Shown one piece after another: positions 14,103-25,812 of a stretch of DNA of 64,000 bases. Origin of the DNA: Brachycybe producta (lineage: Eukaryota; Arthropoda; Diplopoda; Playtdesmida; Andrognathidae); the NCBI GenBank assembly GCA_036925085.1, contig JAUPFP010000023.1, positions 1,997,778 to 2,061,777 on the forward strand, read 5' to 3'. Position 1 is the first letter of the stretch; the number at the start of each line of letters is the position of its first letter. Position numbers and translations under genes: made by a program. The notes under the pieces are model-generated. The model ran no database searches, was not told the DNA's origin, and saw nothing but the letters and a program-made list of their open reading frames with translations.

Positions 14103-14330
14103 TTCATACGAACCACTTTTGGTGGTCGAATGAAGGTTCGAATACTGCAATATATGTCGACGACTTGTCGCCAAAACTCGGGTCCACTTTTTATGCAAGT
14201 TCACTCAACAACACTTAGGGATCACTTTCTAACCACTTACAGTCGTCGACTCATATGATCAGTTATGACGACAAGCCGCGACTATATTTGGCATTCAGTC
14301 TCGACCACCAAAAGTGGTTTATATGAAAAA
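14103..14330. repeat. Foldback element with GGTGGTCG-type ends
   Basis: The left end (about 14,104-14,130) reads TCATACGAACCACTTTTGG. The right end (about 14,300-14,328) is its reverse complement with few changes. The loop has further inverted pairs (GTCGACGACTTGTCG against CGACGACTG types). It shares CGACCAC and GTCGCCAAAA words with family I and may be a relative. Confidence 0.6.
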
Positions 14331-14420
14331 GGGACATAGTAAAATTTCAATTTGATTATTTTATGATAAACTTTTAAAAGTTTGCCATAAAATAAATCAA
14401 TTGAAATTTCACTAAGTCCC
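14331..14420. repeat. Foldback, about 37-bp arms
   Basis: Starts GGGACATAGTAAAATTTC and ends with the near reverse complement GAAATTTCACTAAGTCCC. The inner AAACTTTTAAAAGTTT also folds. It directly abuts the previous foldback and is followed by the next one, giving three foldbacks in a row. Confidence 0.75.
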
Positions 14421-14430
14421 CCGCTTTCTC

Positions 14431-14511
14431 TTCTGTTAAAGTAGCTACTATAGAAATATATTTAAGTTTTTAAGTCTTAAATATGTTTCTATAGTAGCTA
14501 CTTTAACAGAA
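14431..14511. repeat. Foldback, 36-bp arms
   Basis: Arms 14,431-14,466 and 14,476-14,511 begin TTCTGTTAAAGTAGCTACTA and pair with a single mismatch around a 9-base loop. There is no coding capacity. Confidence 0.8.
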
Positions 14512-15943
14512 GAAGAGAAGGAAAAAAAACCCTGGTCAAATTGTAAAGTTGATAAAAAAATGAAGGAAGAAAGAGGGGAAAAAACCAATCCCATGGTAGA
14601 GTCTCTTCTTTTTTTGATAACAATGTGTATAGAGAAACGAAGTAATATTTAACAGCATAGATAGATAGAGGTGGATCCTTTTTTTTTTTTTGGACAGCAA
14701 CAAAAAAAATCGCTCAAAAAGAAAAGAATTCTCTATCTATTCTATGTAGGGCCTACATTATTATATCGAGGGAACGAACTTTGTGTGTGTAATGTGTATT
14801 ATGTGTGGGTCCTTTGATTACCTGCCACCCAGTTTATATTGGTTTCGATTCCCGCATGACAGATCCGTCCTTTCCCATGTTCAATGGGCGGGACACCACT
14901 AATGAAGTACCTGTAGGGTGTGTGTGTGTGTATTGAGGTATTGAAGAGAAAACGGAATAGGAGGACGTTGATTGTGGCATACAAAAGAATGAAAGACCGA
15001 AGAAGAAAAAGAAAGAAAGGGGGAGTTTTTTCTTCTTCTTCTTCTTCTGTATGTGTCGTAGATTGATGAGCCCCATGGATTTTCAGATACTAAACCCCAT
15101 CATTGTAAGTCGTCCTCCTCTTCTTCATCTCTCAGGGGAATTTGTGAAGCAAACTACTATTTTTTTTGCCTTCTTTCAGGTCAAAAACTGTAGAAGAGCG
15201 CAACCCAAATTTTTTCTTCTTCTGTGTATGTTGTAATGTCAAAAGGAAGGGGGGAGCTTTTGTATCAAACTTCTCTGCAATGGTCAAGAACCATTTTACC
15301 AATCAATCCTCAAAATCAAATGTGAGATTCAAATTATTTTTCTCTCTACCTCGAGGCCTATACATGTCTCCCTCGAACTTTTGATTATTTTGTCTTATCA
15401 GGAGCGCAAAATGAAGAGAAACTTACAAGTGTTTTAGAAACTAGAAGGGTAGCTCAATCACTTTTAGAGGAATTCAATGTCGGTATCTTAAAATAAGCTT
15501 TTTATTAAGAAGTGGGACGAGTTTTGTTATTACCAATGTCTGGTGTTTGATGGCGCTTCTGTCTGATAAAGTCCATTTATATGAAGTTAATTGATTTTTA
15601 ATTTTTTTTAAATTATATTAATTCCTTATTTATAATTTTACAAATTGTTTTGGCAATTGTTGCATAAGTCTTGACAATATTTTGAAAAGAAATTTCTGGA
15701 GGTAATATGGTCTCTTTAAAAAAAGAAACGGCACATCGCCATAACCAGAGCATTACAAAAGGTGTCCATTAATTTCCCCACCTAATGTAATATTTTCATG
15801 CAGTTTTTTACAAGCATAAAATATTGTCACACACACATTCTTCATATATATTTTTTTCTTCTCTCCCTATTTTACTTTTTGATTTAGCTATACGTTTTAT
15901 ATTTCTGTTGATTTTTTGTGCATGATTCATGGATTTGTAATTT

Positions 15944-15982
<39 letters not shown>

Positions 15983-16492
15983 AAGGTTGTTTAGTGGCAC
16001 AGCACACACATTTGAAAACACCGGGTTTTTCTCGTCTTCATCTGTCGAACGTCCTTATAATAAATAGCATTTTTGCCACCTTATTTCACCCACTATCAAC
16101 AGCTTCATTAGTCGGAGTCCCCAGTGGTTCACACATACACACAACCTGAATATTGTTGTACAAGGAGAGGTACAATTGGGGTGTTTAAACCCCCACCTTC
16201 TATGCCCTCCCCTTCTTTCCAATATAATACTTACACTTTTTTTTGTGTGTGTCAGCCGTTTTGTCTTTTGCTTTTACGAAAATGTGTGTTCAATTTTGTG
16301 TTTCCCTCTTAACAATGGACCCCATCTGTTGTTATTCGCACCCATCGACAAAGTTTCTTCCTTTTTTTCCCCCCAAATATCTTTATTAACACACAATATT
16401 GCCAAGTCCCCATCTGCAAATGTACTTCCAATTGCCAATTGCACCCTATCGTCTTTTATTACAATGTAAAGAAGATTCTTGTTCACCTTTTT
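14512..16492. other. Non-coding stretch with a family B half element and a GA array
   Basis: No gene supported. A family B left half lies at about 15,374-15,512 (TTTTAGAAACTAGAAGGGTA plus its outer CAAAATGAAGAGAAACTT segment). A (GA)n tract occupies about 15,945-15,979. Two pol III B-box-like words are weak and not called. Confidence 0.55.
15374..15512. repeat. MITE family B, left half
   Basis: Carries the outer TIR segment (TTTTGATTATTTTGTCTTAT, then GCAAAATGAAGAGAAACTTA) and the core AGAAACTAGAAGGGTAGCTC. It continues to an ATAAGCTTTTTAT-type stretch. The mirrored right half is not found immediately downstream. Confidence 0.65.
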
Positions 16493-17195
16493 TTAAAGGT
16501 GGTTTTAAAGTGTAAAACGTTCCTCAAACTCTTGATTAAAGCCCCGTTTTCACGATGATAGTTGTCACGATAGTTGCTGTCATGAGAGCAACTATCGCGA
16601 GAACTATCATCGTGAAAACCACATGATAGTTACTGTCGTACTGTTGCGATAGCACTATCACACTATCTCGTTTGAGTAGATAGTTGATAGTACTGTCGCA
16701 ATATAGTAATAGTTGTTGAGTGACCGCTCGTAGGGGAAAAATATCCACTTTCTAGGGAAATTTGGCTTCTGGAGAGAGAGAGAGGCAACACCGTTGCCGT
16801 TGTTGGCTCAATAATATCTATGAAGTAGACGTCACACTGTCATGTGACAGAACTATCACACGTTTTTATGAGAGTGAACTATCACAACTTCCATGACAGC
16901 TACTCTCACGATAGAACTATCGCCGTGAAAATGAGGCTTAAATGTTTGTCTTTAAAGGAGCAAAAAAAAAATTAGAGAAACTTTGAAAGTGTTTAAGAAA
17001 CTAGAAGGGTAACTCAATCACTATAACTTTTAAAATAATCTTTTTGTCAAGTTTGTCTATTTAAAAAAAAAGTTTATTTTGAAAGATACCGTCCATGAAA
17101 ATAATATTAAATGATTCAAGTTCCGGTCTATATAGTTTCTAAATACACTTTTAATTTATCGTTAAGTGTTGGATCTTCTGAAACGCAAAATAGTA
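16493..17195. repeat. MITE family B copy, interrupted by another element
   Basis: The left outer end (16,493-16,540) and the core and right part (about 16,938-17,195) match the family B order at 20,572-20,855. They are separated by a 397-bp foldback (element C) with its own duplication. The core reads GTGTTTAAGAAACTAGAAGG. The right end mirrors it with GTTTCTAAATACACTTTTAA. Confidence 0.7.
16541..16937. mobile_element. Nested inverted-repeat transposon (element C), TSD TTAAA
   Basis: The left terminus GCCCCGTTTTCACG and the right terminus (reverse complement GCCTCATTTTCACG) match at 12 of 14 bases. They are flanked by TTAAA at 16,536-16,540 and 16,938-16,942. The interior is made of many inverted copies of ACTATC and GATAGT words (for example CACGATGATAGTTGTCACG), so it folds extensively. 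It has no coding capacity. The TTAA within the duplication would fit a piggyBac-type mobiliser, but a 5-bp reading is equally possible; the superfamily is not assigned. Confidence 0.75.
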
Positions 17196-17484
17196 GCCTG
17201 AGTTCGAAAATCACTTGTTCATAAATACTTCAGTGTTTAGAAACTAGAAGAGTATCTCAATCATATAAAGACATTTTCATGTCTGGTATCTTTTAAATTA
17301 AGCTTTTTTATGTCAGTTTGGCAATATAAAAAGTTTATTTTGAAATGATATCAACATGAAGATACTATACTAAGTGATTCAGCTACCGTTCTAGTTTCTA
17401 AAACACTTTCAATTTCTTCTTAGTGTTGTTTTTCTGAGAATAATAACGTGAGTTTTAAAAATCAGCTGTTCATAAAACACCTTA
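17196..17484. repeat. MITE family B, near-complete copy
   Basis: The outer ends pair as GTTCGAAAATCACTTGTTCA against a GTTTTAAAAATCAGCTGTTC-type end. The inner arms carry GAAACTAGAAGAGTATCTCA and its mirror, with the family's AAAAAGTTTATTTTGAAA segment between. It lies next to the preceding copy, giving two family members in tandem. Confidence 0.7.
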
Positions 17485-18113
17485 ATGGAAGTTATGGAAA
17501 ACCAATTTCTATTTTTGTCTTTCTTCTTCTGAATGTTAATTCTAAAAAAAAAATCTATCTAAAATTCAAAATGATGCTGATGATGATGACTGAAAAAGGT
17601 GACTTAATGATTTACCCTCATTCCCAATTCCTCTTTCAATTCTTCTCCACCTCATCGTCACCCTTCACCTTTTTTTTCTCGATCGATATAACGATCGACC
17701 ATATTAATTTTGCCGGAAGATCTACCGTGATATTAAGCAGACAATAAAACGGTTGGTTCTTCCAAAATGCCCTGATGTTTCACCTTGCTGCTGGTGGTGG
17801 TGGTGGTGGTTGGTGGTGATGGGAGATTGTGAGTTACAGACTAGAAAAGAGAGCAAGAAAGGGACTTTTTGATTATTGATTGGATGCTTCCAATCCCCCT
17901 CCCTCCTCTTCGCACATTTATATTTGTGCACAAATTTCATACCAATTCAATGTGTTATTATCAATAAAAGGCTAGATGTGTATGGGTGCATCTGTAAACA
18001 CAAAAGATTTGTTGCATTTGTTAGCTTCTAACAGCAGTTACAAAGATACAATACAGTCATGTATGCATCAGTAAGGTTGTTTTACTAATGATGCATCTTA
18101 AAGTGGGTGAATA
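17485..18113. other. Non-coding stretch
   Basis: Contains GGT-rich and ATG-rich low-complexity sequence (about 17,575-17,590 and 17,780-17,810). No gene or repeat family is recognised. Confidence 0.55.
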
Positions 18114-18327
18114 ACAGGCAATTAGAAAACGGGATGAACAGAAGTTGGTTCCGCCCTTTTTATGACGAACATCAACTTCTAATTGGTTGGTTGGTTATGT
18201 AGTCTGCCGTCACATGCTCCGCCCTTTTCAACGTCGAACCACACAACAAATCAATTAAAAGTTGCCGTTCGTCATAAAAAGGGAGGAGCCAACTTCTTCT
18301 GTTCATCCCGTTTTCGAATTGCCTGTT
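18114..18327. repeat. MITE family A, full copy (214 bp)
   Basis: Termini are AACAGGCAATT and its exact reverse complement. The arms continue with AACGGGATGAACAGAAGTTG and mirror on the right. The inside carries the word TGGTTATGTAGTCTG, CACATGCTCCGCCC and GACGAAC motifs shared with the copies at 41,386 and 52,380. There is no open frame of note. Confidence 0.8.
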
Positions 18328-18366
18328 AGAACATACACAGTCCACTTCATATATTCTGCCACCTTA

Positions 18367-18528
18367 AGGCCTTGTTTCCACTGGGGTGAAAATTTCAACC
18401 TGTGAAAAATAGAAGAAACGTGGCCAATGCCTGCCTATTCACTATGATAGACAAAGGCCACACGTTCAATTTTTCACCAGTTGAAATTTTCAGAAAGTTC
18501 AAATTTTCGCCCCAGTGGAAACAAGGCC
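18367..18528. repeat. MITE family D, copy 1
   Basis: The left end is AGGCCTTGTTTCCACTGGGG, and the right end is its reverse complement up to GGAAACAAGGCC. The same ends bound 38,403-38,583. The arms also contain TTTTCACCAGTTGAAA-type inverted motifs. The flanks here do not show a clean duplication. Confidence 0.8.
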
Positions 18529-18558
18529 GAAGCAAGTGCTCAATTTTAGTCACTCTTA

Positions 18559-18990
18559 TGCCGCAGTCACACTAGGCTGGTTTCCCAGCCGCTGGTTGCT
18601 GCTGGCTGGTTGTAGCACTCTAGCAGCATAGTCTGAACTGCTACCAGCAGCTGCTTTCTCCAGCGGGCTAGTGATTTTAACAGCAGCTGGTGAAGTTGGA
18701 CATGTCCAACTTTAGCAGCTACCAGCTGGTCATGTGACTCCCTTCCTGCTGCTGCCATCTAGTGTGAACTTTTTGTTGCTATTAGTGGCACTAGTGGTAG
18801 TTGAAACTCCACTGCTTGGGTTGGTTGTTGTTAGAGTTTGTGTTTTTGCAAGACGGTGATTGGATGACTTGCACTGCTAATACCAGCAGTGACGGGACAA
18901 GTGTGAACCCAAAGCAGCTGCTGCTTGCTGTTGCTGCTAATAGCCAGCAGCAATCAGCGGCTTGTAAACCAGCCTAGTGTGACTGCCGCT
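18559..18990. repeat. Inverted-repeat element rich in AGCAGCTG words (element J)
   Basis: The left end GCAGTCACACTAGGCTGG pairs with the right end CCAGCCTAGTGTGACTGC. The interior is dominated by CAGCAGC, CTGCTGG and AGCTGCT words that fold on each other, which also explains a 63-codon antisense open frame. It is much less AT-rich than its surroundings. Only one copy is seen in this window. Confidence 0.75.
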
Positions 18991-19469
18991 TTAAACAATC
19001 GTTTGCTGCTTCTAGTTATCAATTTATTTGTTTCACTAGTAAATTAACTACAAAACTGCAGTTGTTTTCAAACGAAATTGTCCAAAGACTCCTCCTCCTA
19101 TAAGAGCGTTCTTCCAAATATTGTTCTCAAAATTGAACCTCCTACACACCAAAAGCGAGTTTCCTTTGTTTATATAAAACCCATTAGGTTTTCCTATATA
19201 AAGTTAATTTAAATTAATATTTCATTGCTACAAGCAAAAAGAAGAAGAAAGAAGAAGAAAATCTTTAAAAGGTGCAAATATGACCACACACACACAAAAA
19301 AAAAGATCAATTTTAAAAGGTCGAGTTTTCAGACCAATTGAGAATTTATTAGACCGGATGTTTTGACCTGAAGGCTAAACCTTAAAAATATTTATTACCG
19401 TACACAACGTTTATTAAAAAGCGTCTTTTTCTTCGTTCCTATCACTCTCTCTTTCTCTCATTCAATGTA

Positions 19470-19562
<93 letters not shown>

Positions 19563-20327
19563 CAGTAATAATAATAATAATCGCATACATGTAACATAAA
19601 AATAGTGAGCTTATCTTTCTAAAAATTTGTTGCGCTGGCAGCCATTTGCTCAAATAAATTCAAATTCCCCCCCCCCCCCCCCCCGGTGGGCCCCGTCTCC
19701 CATCCCATCCCCTCCCAACCCTTTTTTCTCTATCTCTCTCCCTTTCCCTGTTTTAGTCTAGTTTATTTCAAGATTGTTTTGTCATTCTTGTATGTGTATG
19801 TGTATAGAAAACGATCGAAAAGATGCTAAGGTTAATTGGCTATGACCTTTTTTGGAAGCCTCTCTCTCTCTCTCTCTCTCTCTTTTAAAAATCGGCTAAA
19901 GCCAACAAGAAATGAGAGAGAGAGAGAGAAAATTGATAACGCTCAAAGGTAAATTTAGAAAAGTGAACTCTCGAGACTTTTTCAAAATAGAAGTAAAAAA
20001 AAAAACTAAACAACAACACAGGAAATGAAAAGAGTTAAATTGCAACAACATCAAACAATCATAAACATAACAAAAAAAAATGTATGTGTTCAGACACCAG
20101 GTGGAAGCACAGACAGACAGACTTACTCAAAAAAGAAACTTTGACAAATGTTGTCAATTTATGAAGTTTTTTGAAAGTTTATGATGATGATGGGCTTAAA
20201 AGTGAATTTGGAATGTGAACGACATCATCCACCCTTTCTCATAAACCAACGTCTATAACCATCTCACACAACGATGGGGTTTGGAGGTGGAGGCTAGCTT
20301 ATTAGACCTACCTAATGGTTTACATAG
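18991..20327. other. Non-coding stretch with TA and poly-C arrays
   Basis: Holds a TA microsatellite (19,467-19,559), a poly-C tract (about 19,667-19,684), CT and GA tracts around 19,860-19,930, and otherwise AT-rich unique-looking DNA. No gene is supported. Confidence 0.6.
19467..19559. repeat. TA microsatellite
   Basis: Near-pure (TA)n over about 93 bases, followed by short (TAA)n units. Confidence 0.95.
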
Positions 20328-20571
20328 ATTTTAGGGTTGGAACCATACAACAGGCGACTTTTGAAAGACTTTTCGGCAACAAAATGGAAGTTGAAGGTCG
20401 GCTTAGGTCGCTGGACTGTCATCGCAATTTATTTTCTATTGAAAGACGCCAACCTTGGAAGTTGGTGTCTTTCCATAGAAACTACATTTGCGATGACACC
20501 TCTGCGACCTTCGACTTCTTTTAGGTCAACGAAAAGTATTTCAAAAGTCGCCTGTGTGCTTAGGGCCTTAA
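20328..20571. repeat. MITE family I, full copy
   Basis: The left arm has ACAGGCGACTTTTGAAAGAC, and the right arm has TTTCAAAAGTCGCCTGTG followed by a GGGCCTTA end. A central hairpin (about 20,419-20,495) pairs ATCGCAATTTATTTTCTAT with its mirror. Sister copies or pieces lie at 12,585, 22,866, 25,597 and 63,671. Several short open frames here are by-products of the inverted structure. Confidence 0.75.
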
Positions 20572-20855
20572 AGTGTAAACGCCTCTCGAACTCTTTGATT
20601 ATTTTGTCTTTCAGGTGCAAAATGAAGAGAAACTTGAATGTGTTTTAGAAACTAGAAGGGTAGCTCTCAATCACTTAGGAGTAATTTCCATGTTGATTGA
20701 TATCTTTCAAAATAAACGTTTTTTATGTGCAGTTTTAAAATAACCCAACTTTAAATCAAGATTTTTTTTTTAAATTTTTGTCTATAAAAAGTTTATTTTG
20801 AAAGATATCAACATTTTAACACACTTAAGTGATTCTGTTACCGTCTTAAATTTGC
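20572..20855. repeat. MITE family B, long copy
   Basis: The outer segment begins GTGTAAACGCCTCTCGAACT. Then come GCAAAATGAAGAGAAACTTG, the core AGAAACTAGAAGGGTAGCTC and an internal mirrored half (AAAAAGTTTATTTTGAAAGA). It abuts the family I copy directly, so one probably inserted at the other's edge. Confidence 0.7.
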
Positions 20856-20999
20856 TCACCATCAAGGTTTGATGATGTACGGCATCGACCATCGGCAACC
20901 AAGCACAAATCGCGCCACCCGTGGTTATTTATGGGCTGCGGCGGTCTGACTTGGGCACCATTCCACGTGGAGAAAGGGAGGACTGATGATTAAACCTGT

Positions 21000-21140
21000 T
21001 GAAACTAGAAGGGTAACTGAATCAGTTACCCTTCTAGTTTTAAAAAAAATACTTCCTAGTTTCTCTCTTAATTTTGCTTCTGAAAGACAGAATAAATCAA
21101 GAGTTTGTAAATCAGCTGTTTCTAAACCATCACCAACATT
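21000..21140. repeat. Collapsed MITE family B copy with perfect 39-nt palindrome
   Basis: Bases 21,002-21,040 form a perfect palindrome around a single A (half-site AAACTAGAAGGGTAACTGA). The right outer segment follows (TTTGCTTCTGAAAGACAGAA, then AGTTTGTAAATCAGCTGTT). It looks like family B with its middle deleted down to the two cores. Confidence 0.75.
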
Positions 21141-22440
21141 AGCTAGCCTCCATCTCCAACCGTCGTTGTCTTCATTTAAAATATAACTACATTCAAACCA
21201 AAAGGGAGTTATTTTAAAAATTGTGAAACTAAAAAAAAATGTTTCTGAAGGAGGTCTGGTATTTAAACTGGAGAATGTCGCGCATTTTTTTGTTGTTGGG
21301 ATTATGGGGACTTGTCGTCATTTTCAATGTTTTATGCACTCCATCATCTTTTGACATCCCACACACACACGACAATTGTAGAACAGTTCCCCCAAACAAC
21401 ATTTGTTTGAAATTACACATTTCTTTAACCGTAGATTTTTCTACATTTGCCGCATTTTATCTAATATACTATGTCTCTCTTCTTCCTTCCTTCCTTCCTT
21501 AAAAAAATGCAGATTCTAGTTTCGTATATGTTTTGGAGGTGAAATTTTTTTTGTAGATATATATTACAATTTAGAAAAGAATAAAACACTTTGTCATATA
21601 TCTATTTCAGTATGTGTTTATAGAAGACCCTATTGGTACCAAATGTAAACTCCGGTACCTACAGTATCACATTCGTCATCTTTTTAATTTCACACATATT
21701 TTGGTTTTAAAAATATGAAAGGAGAGATTTGAAAGAGAAGAAGACTAGAGGGGGCGGCGGCGGCGGCGGAAAAAGAAGGAAGGAAAGGAGGGATAAGGGA
21801 AAAAAAACAATAAACATAAAGAGGAAACACGGGCGCCAAATAATCTCTGGTCTTATGGCTACGTTTATAGTCGGTATATCATGCTAACGTCATCTTTGGA
21901 TTTCAAATTGTAACCTACAAACAGATCATAGGGAATGTGAGGTGACGATTATAAACGCGACATTATTGTCTTATTTGAACAATAAAAGTGCATTTAAAAA
22001 TAATCTATTATAAGAAATAATTCAAAGTTCGTTAGAAACTAGAATTGTATAAAGACGAAATTTCTTTTTTTTTGTTCATAGTTTATTAGTAGGGCTCGGA
22101 TTTTGATGCAATATCAACCGGAATGTTTCTCAATATGTGGCCCAAGTGCCAATTGTGGAAGTGTTGCAATCTCGTTTAGATAATAAAAAACAATTGTTCT
22201 TCTTAATTAAAAACAACGGTTAGAGGCTAGAACTCTAGTTGACAACTGATAGTAACCAGACATCTAGCCTCTACCCAGCTTTTTTGATTAGAAATAACAT
22301 AATTGCAGTTGCCCTAATGATGAATACTTCACAGTTGGCTCTTGGGCCACAAATGGAGAAACATTCCGGTTGATATTGCATCAAAATTAGAGTCCTATTT
22401 ATTAGTTTTTGAAAGAATTTCATTCTCCTATGCTTTTTTT
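21141..22440. other. Non-coding stretch
   Basis: AT-rich, with CGG/GGC-rich triplets at about 21,755-21,770 and CTTC repeats at about 21,480-21,500. Two facing segments (near 22,090-22,170 and 22,320-22,400) carry ATATCAACCGGAATGTTTCT and its mirror, suggesting a diverged foldback of about 300 bp. A related segment lies at about 59,520-59,710. No gene. Confidence 0.5.
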
Positions 22441-22560
22441 GAGCTTTAACAAGAAATTGAAAGTGTTTTATAGAAACTAGAAGGGTCACAGAACAAGACA
22501 AGAATTTGTTTTTCACAATGATATCGTTAATAATAAACTTTTTATGGCCTTTTTTTTTTA
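22441..22560. repeat. MITE family B, left half
   Basis: Carries AAGTGTTTTATAGAAACTAG followed by AAGGGTCACAG and an AATAAACTTTTTATGG stretch in the family order. The right half is not obvious. Confidence 0.55.
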
Positions 22561-22865
22561 GAAAAATTACTAAAATAGTTTTTCTCGTCTAATGTCTTAT
22601 TGACATTAGTTATAAATGAATTTGGATCAATTTTTTTTTAAAAAATGTGACAAGTTTTAATGTGATTTTTTTTTTCTTTAAAAATATTGACCTGATTAAA
22701 ATTTCAGTTTTAACCTCTTACCTTGACCTAATAATGGAAACAGGACATTATCATAATTATTAAACCTACATTGTTTTTTTTTATTAAAATATTAAAAGAA
22801 GGAATTATAAGAAGAAAAAGAGTCTCCCCCTAATGTTAGCAAATTTACTTGTGAAAACTACATGT

Positions 22866-23020
22866 AAGGTCCTCACCTCGACACACACAGATCACTTTTT
22901 GGCTGCAAAATGAAGTCTGGTTGTCGCCAAAACCGACCACCTTGAGTATTTCCATAGAAAATAAATTGCAAACACAGCCCCAACCACCTTTGACTTCATT
23001 TTGCAGTCGAAAAATGGTGT
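22866..23020. repeat. MITE family I copy
   Basis: The inverted arms hold TGCAAAATGAAGTCTGG and its mirror near 22,990-23,008. The centre holds GTCGCCAAAACCGACCACC and TTCCATAGAAAATAAATTGC, shared with the other copies. Confidence 0.65.
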
Positions 23021-24031
23021 TGCCCCGTGTTCCAACCATAAGAAATAACGGAAAAGAGATTTCTTCTAATTTTAGTTTTATTTTTGGTTTCGTAATTCAT
23101 CATCATCTGTGGTGAATGTGTTTGTTTAAAAGTTACAGAAAAACACCTTCAAATAATAAATAATAACGAACCCGATTGTTTGTAATATGTAGTAAGGACC
23201 ACCCCTCCTCCCCCTTGTAAATAGCAAACAGAAGGGTCAGTAAAAGATGAGACCTGGTTACCATGGTAACCACCCCCGAAGAGAGACAGCTTAATATAGC
23301 CATACTATAAATGTATCTATATAGACATAGGTGGTTAGTGTTTATATTTGGTGGAAAGATTAAGCCATATCATTTGTTGTTCGCCGATCGTCTTATCATT
23401 TCAGGGGCTGATGATTATGATGGTAATACATTGGTGTGGTATTTTTGCATAGGGGGTATTTGCATCACAGTGGAACGGAGCGGAACCAAATAAGAGGCTA
23501 AAATAGCTTCTTCAATGCCCATCTTCCTCCTCTCTTACCTCCCAAATAAACCCCTCTTCCCATTTTTCATTCACATCCACCTTTCAGTTACAGTTTGGGA
23601 ATTAAGAATTTTTGGGGCCGCGAACACACACACACAGAGAAAACTCTCGACTTCTCTATCCTCTTTTAATGAGTAGACATATGATTTATCAACCCCCTTT
23701 TTTTGTTGAAAGAGATGAAAACTTTCAACCAAATCTTAACAGCGCATGCGTTGAAAAGCATTGCACTATAAACGCTTTTCACTTTTTGGAGGTGACACAA
23801 CAGTATATAAAAAAGATTTGCTTATTATGCATTTTTGAAAATGGTGCAAAAGATAAACATGCTAAAGATAGACAAGAGAGAAAGAGAGATTTTGTGGAAT
23901 TTGTGTCTCTAATAGACCTATTGGGAGCCTCTGGGGCCCAACCTCTAAACTAGATGTCATCTCAACGAAACCGTTTTCGGTCGCAAAGGTGCCTCACACT
24001 TAAAAGTCCTTAAGGCTAAACTGAAACTGAA

Positions 24032-24088
<57 letters not shown>

Positions 24089-25048
24089 CAAATAAATGTT
24101 AGAAAGGGACCATTGGAATCCCTCAAGACACATTTTTGATGCCTATTTTTGTATAAATTCACCTAAATTTATACACTTTACATAATATCTAGACCTAATC
24201 TCACACATACACATATATTTTAGATAGTGACAATGTCAAATTGCTTATAGCCATCATTATGAAAGAGAATAGAGAGTTCACAACTCGTTATTCAAACTTA
24301 TATCAACATTAAGGCGGGCAGTAATTTTAGTTGAATAAATTAAACCATTAACTATTTTCAACTAGTTGAAAATTATTCAACTTTACTTTCACGATGTTTC
24401 ATTCTAATTTATAGTCGATTATTTGTGTGATTTTTTTTTTCTAGTTTAAAATGTATTTTCACCATTTTCATTAAGTGCATAACAGGGTCCAATAGATTAA
24501 AAAAATTTATATTTTAAAAACAGAACCACACTTTCCAACTTTGTGTCATTCAATCACTAGATCAGCATATATATATATATATATATAAGGTGCACATTGC
24601 ACTTTGAACCCTCAAAATTGGACAACTTTAAATATAAAAAATAGACATATTGCCGCCGCGACTCTAGTGTATTTTTAAAAATTAACGTTTTTTTTCTTTA
24701 ACATTGGGTCTATTGGCTCAATAGAAAAACGATGCTAGCGCTCTTTATGGAGATTTTTCGAAGTAATTTTGTAATGTAGCGCCTCTTAAGATCTAAAATC
24801 ATCCACACAGGTCACTTATGCTACCTTATTTAATTTTATATAAAAAAAAATCAATTTAAAAATAACAAATGTCTATGGGATTCTTTGAATTCCCTGTATA
24901 CAGTTTTTCGTAAGCCAAAAGTCTCTCTCTCTCTCTCTTTCTAAATTTCTTAAGAAAAAGGGACCACACACAAATGTAAAGAAAGAAAGAAGTAAAAATG
25001 AAAAGCACACCTGCTTTTAACATTAAAATTCTTGTATGTCTCAAAATA

Positions 25049-25091
<43 letters not shown>

Positions 25092-25596
25092 AAAAATCTT
25101 TGCTTTTGTCTTCTTGTGTTTATTTTTAATCTGGTTCTTCTTCGTTGTTTGGAGTCATTGTTTTTACAGACCATCAATTTTTAAAACTTGTGTCTTTCAA
25201 CGCTATTAATTTGCAAGACTTGCTTTTTATAGAAACATTTTCTATTCTAGACATTTTTTTTCTTCTCCAGGTACTAGTAGTACTGTAGGTAGTTAGGAGT
25301 TCATCTGTCTGGTAAACAATAGGTTTATTTTTTTCTCTTTAACTCTCATATATAAATTTCGGTTCGTTATCCTGAAAATTGTTTTGTTTTACAATGTGTT
25401 TCGAGATCTAAATTACATCTGAAAAATTACTTAAAATTTTTTAGAAGACTTTATTAAAGATGAATCTAAATGAAGAACATTTTATTCATCATATTTTATC
25501 TCTCTGTTTCAAGTTTTTGAAAATAAACTAATTTTTCTATTTAACTTTGTAAAATGAAAAATATGAAATTTTTAATCTTATGAAGTTATGACCTTT

Positions 25597-25812
25597 GTAG
25601 ACGAGTGACTTTTTGTGTGGTCGAGATGTGGTTGCAAAAAGTGGAAGGTGTGTGGCCGAAACCGAATTACTCAAGCAGACTGTCAAAAAGGTTGGGAAGT
25701 TGTCCATATTGTAGTAGAATGGAGTCGAAAAAACTAAAGTGGTTGGTATCGGCTACAAGCTGACCCACCTATTGCAATCCTTCTCTGCCACTAAAAGTCG
25801 TTTGTCTGTGAC
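25597..25812. repeat. MITE family I copy (diverged)
   Basis: The left end is GTAGACGAGTGACTTTTTGTG, and the right end is its loose mirror (ACTAAAAGTCGTTTGTCTG). The interior has GTGTGGCCGAAACCGA, like 9,840, and its mirror TCGGCTACA. Confidence 0.6.

Noticed and set aside
20315-20648. Open frames on both strands
   Set aside because: They arise from the self-complementary family I and family B elements.
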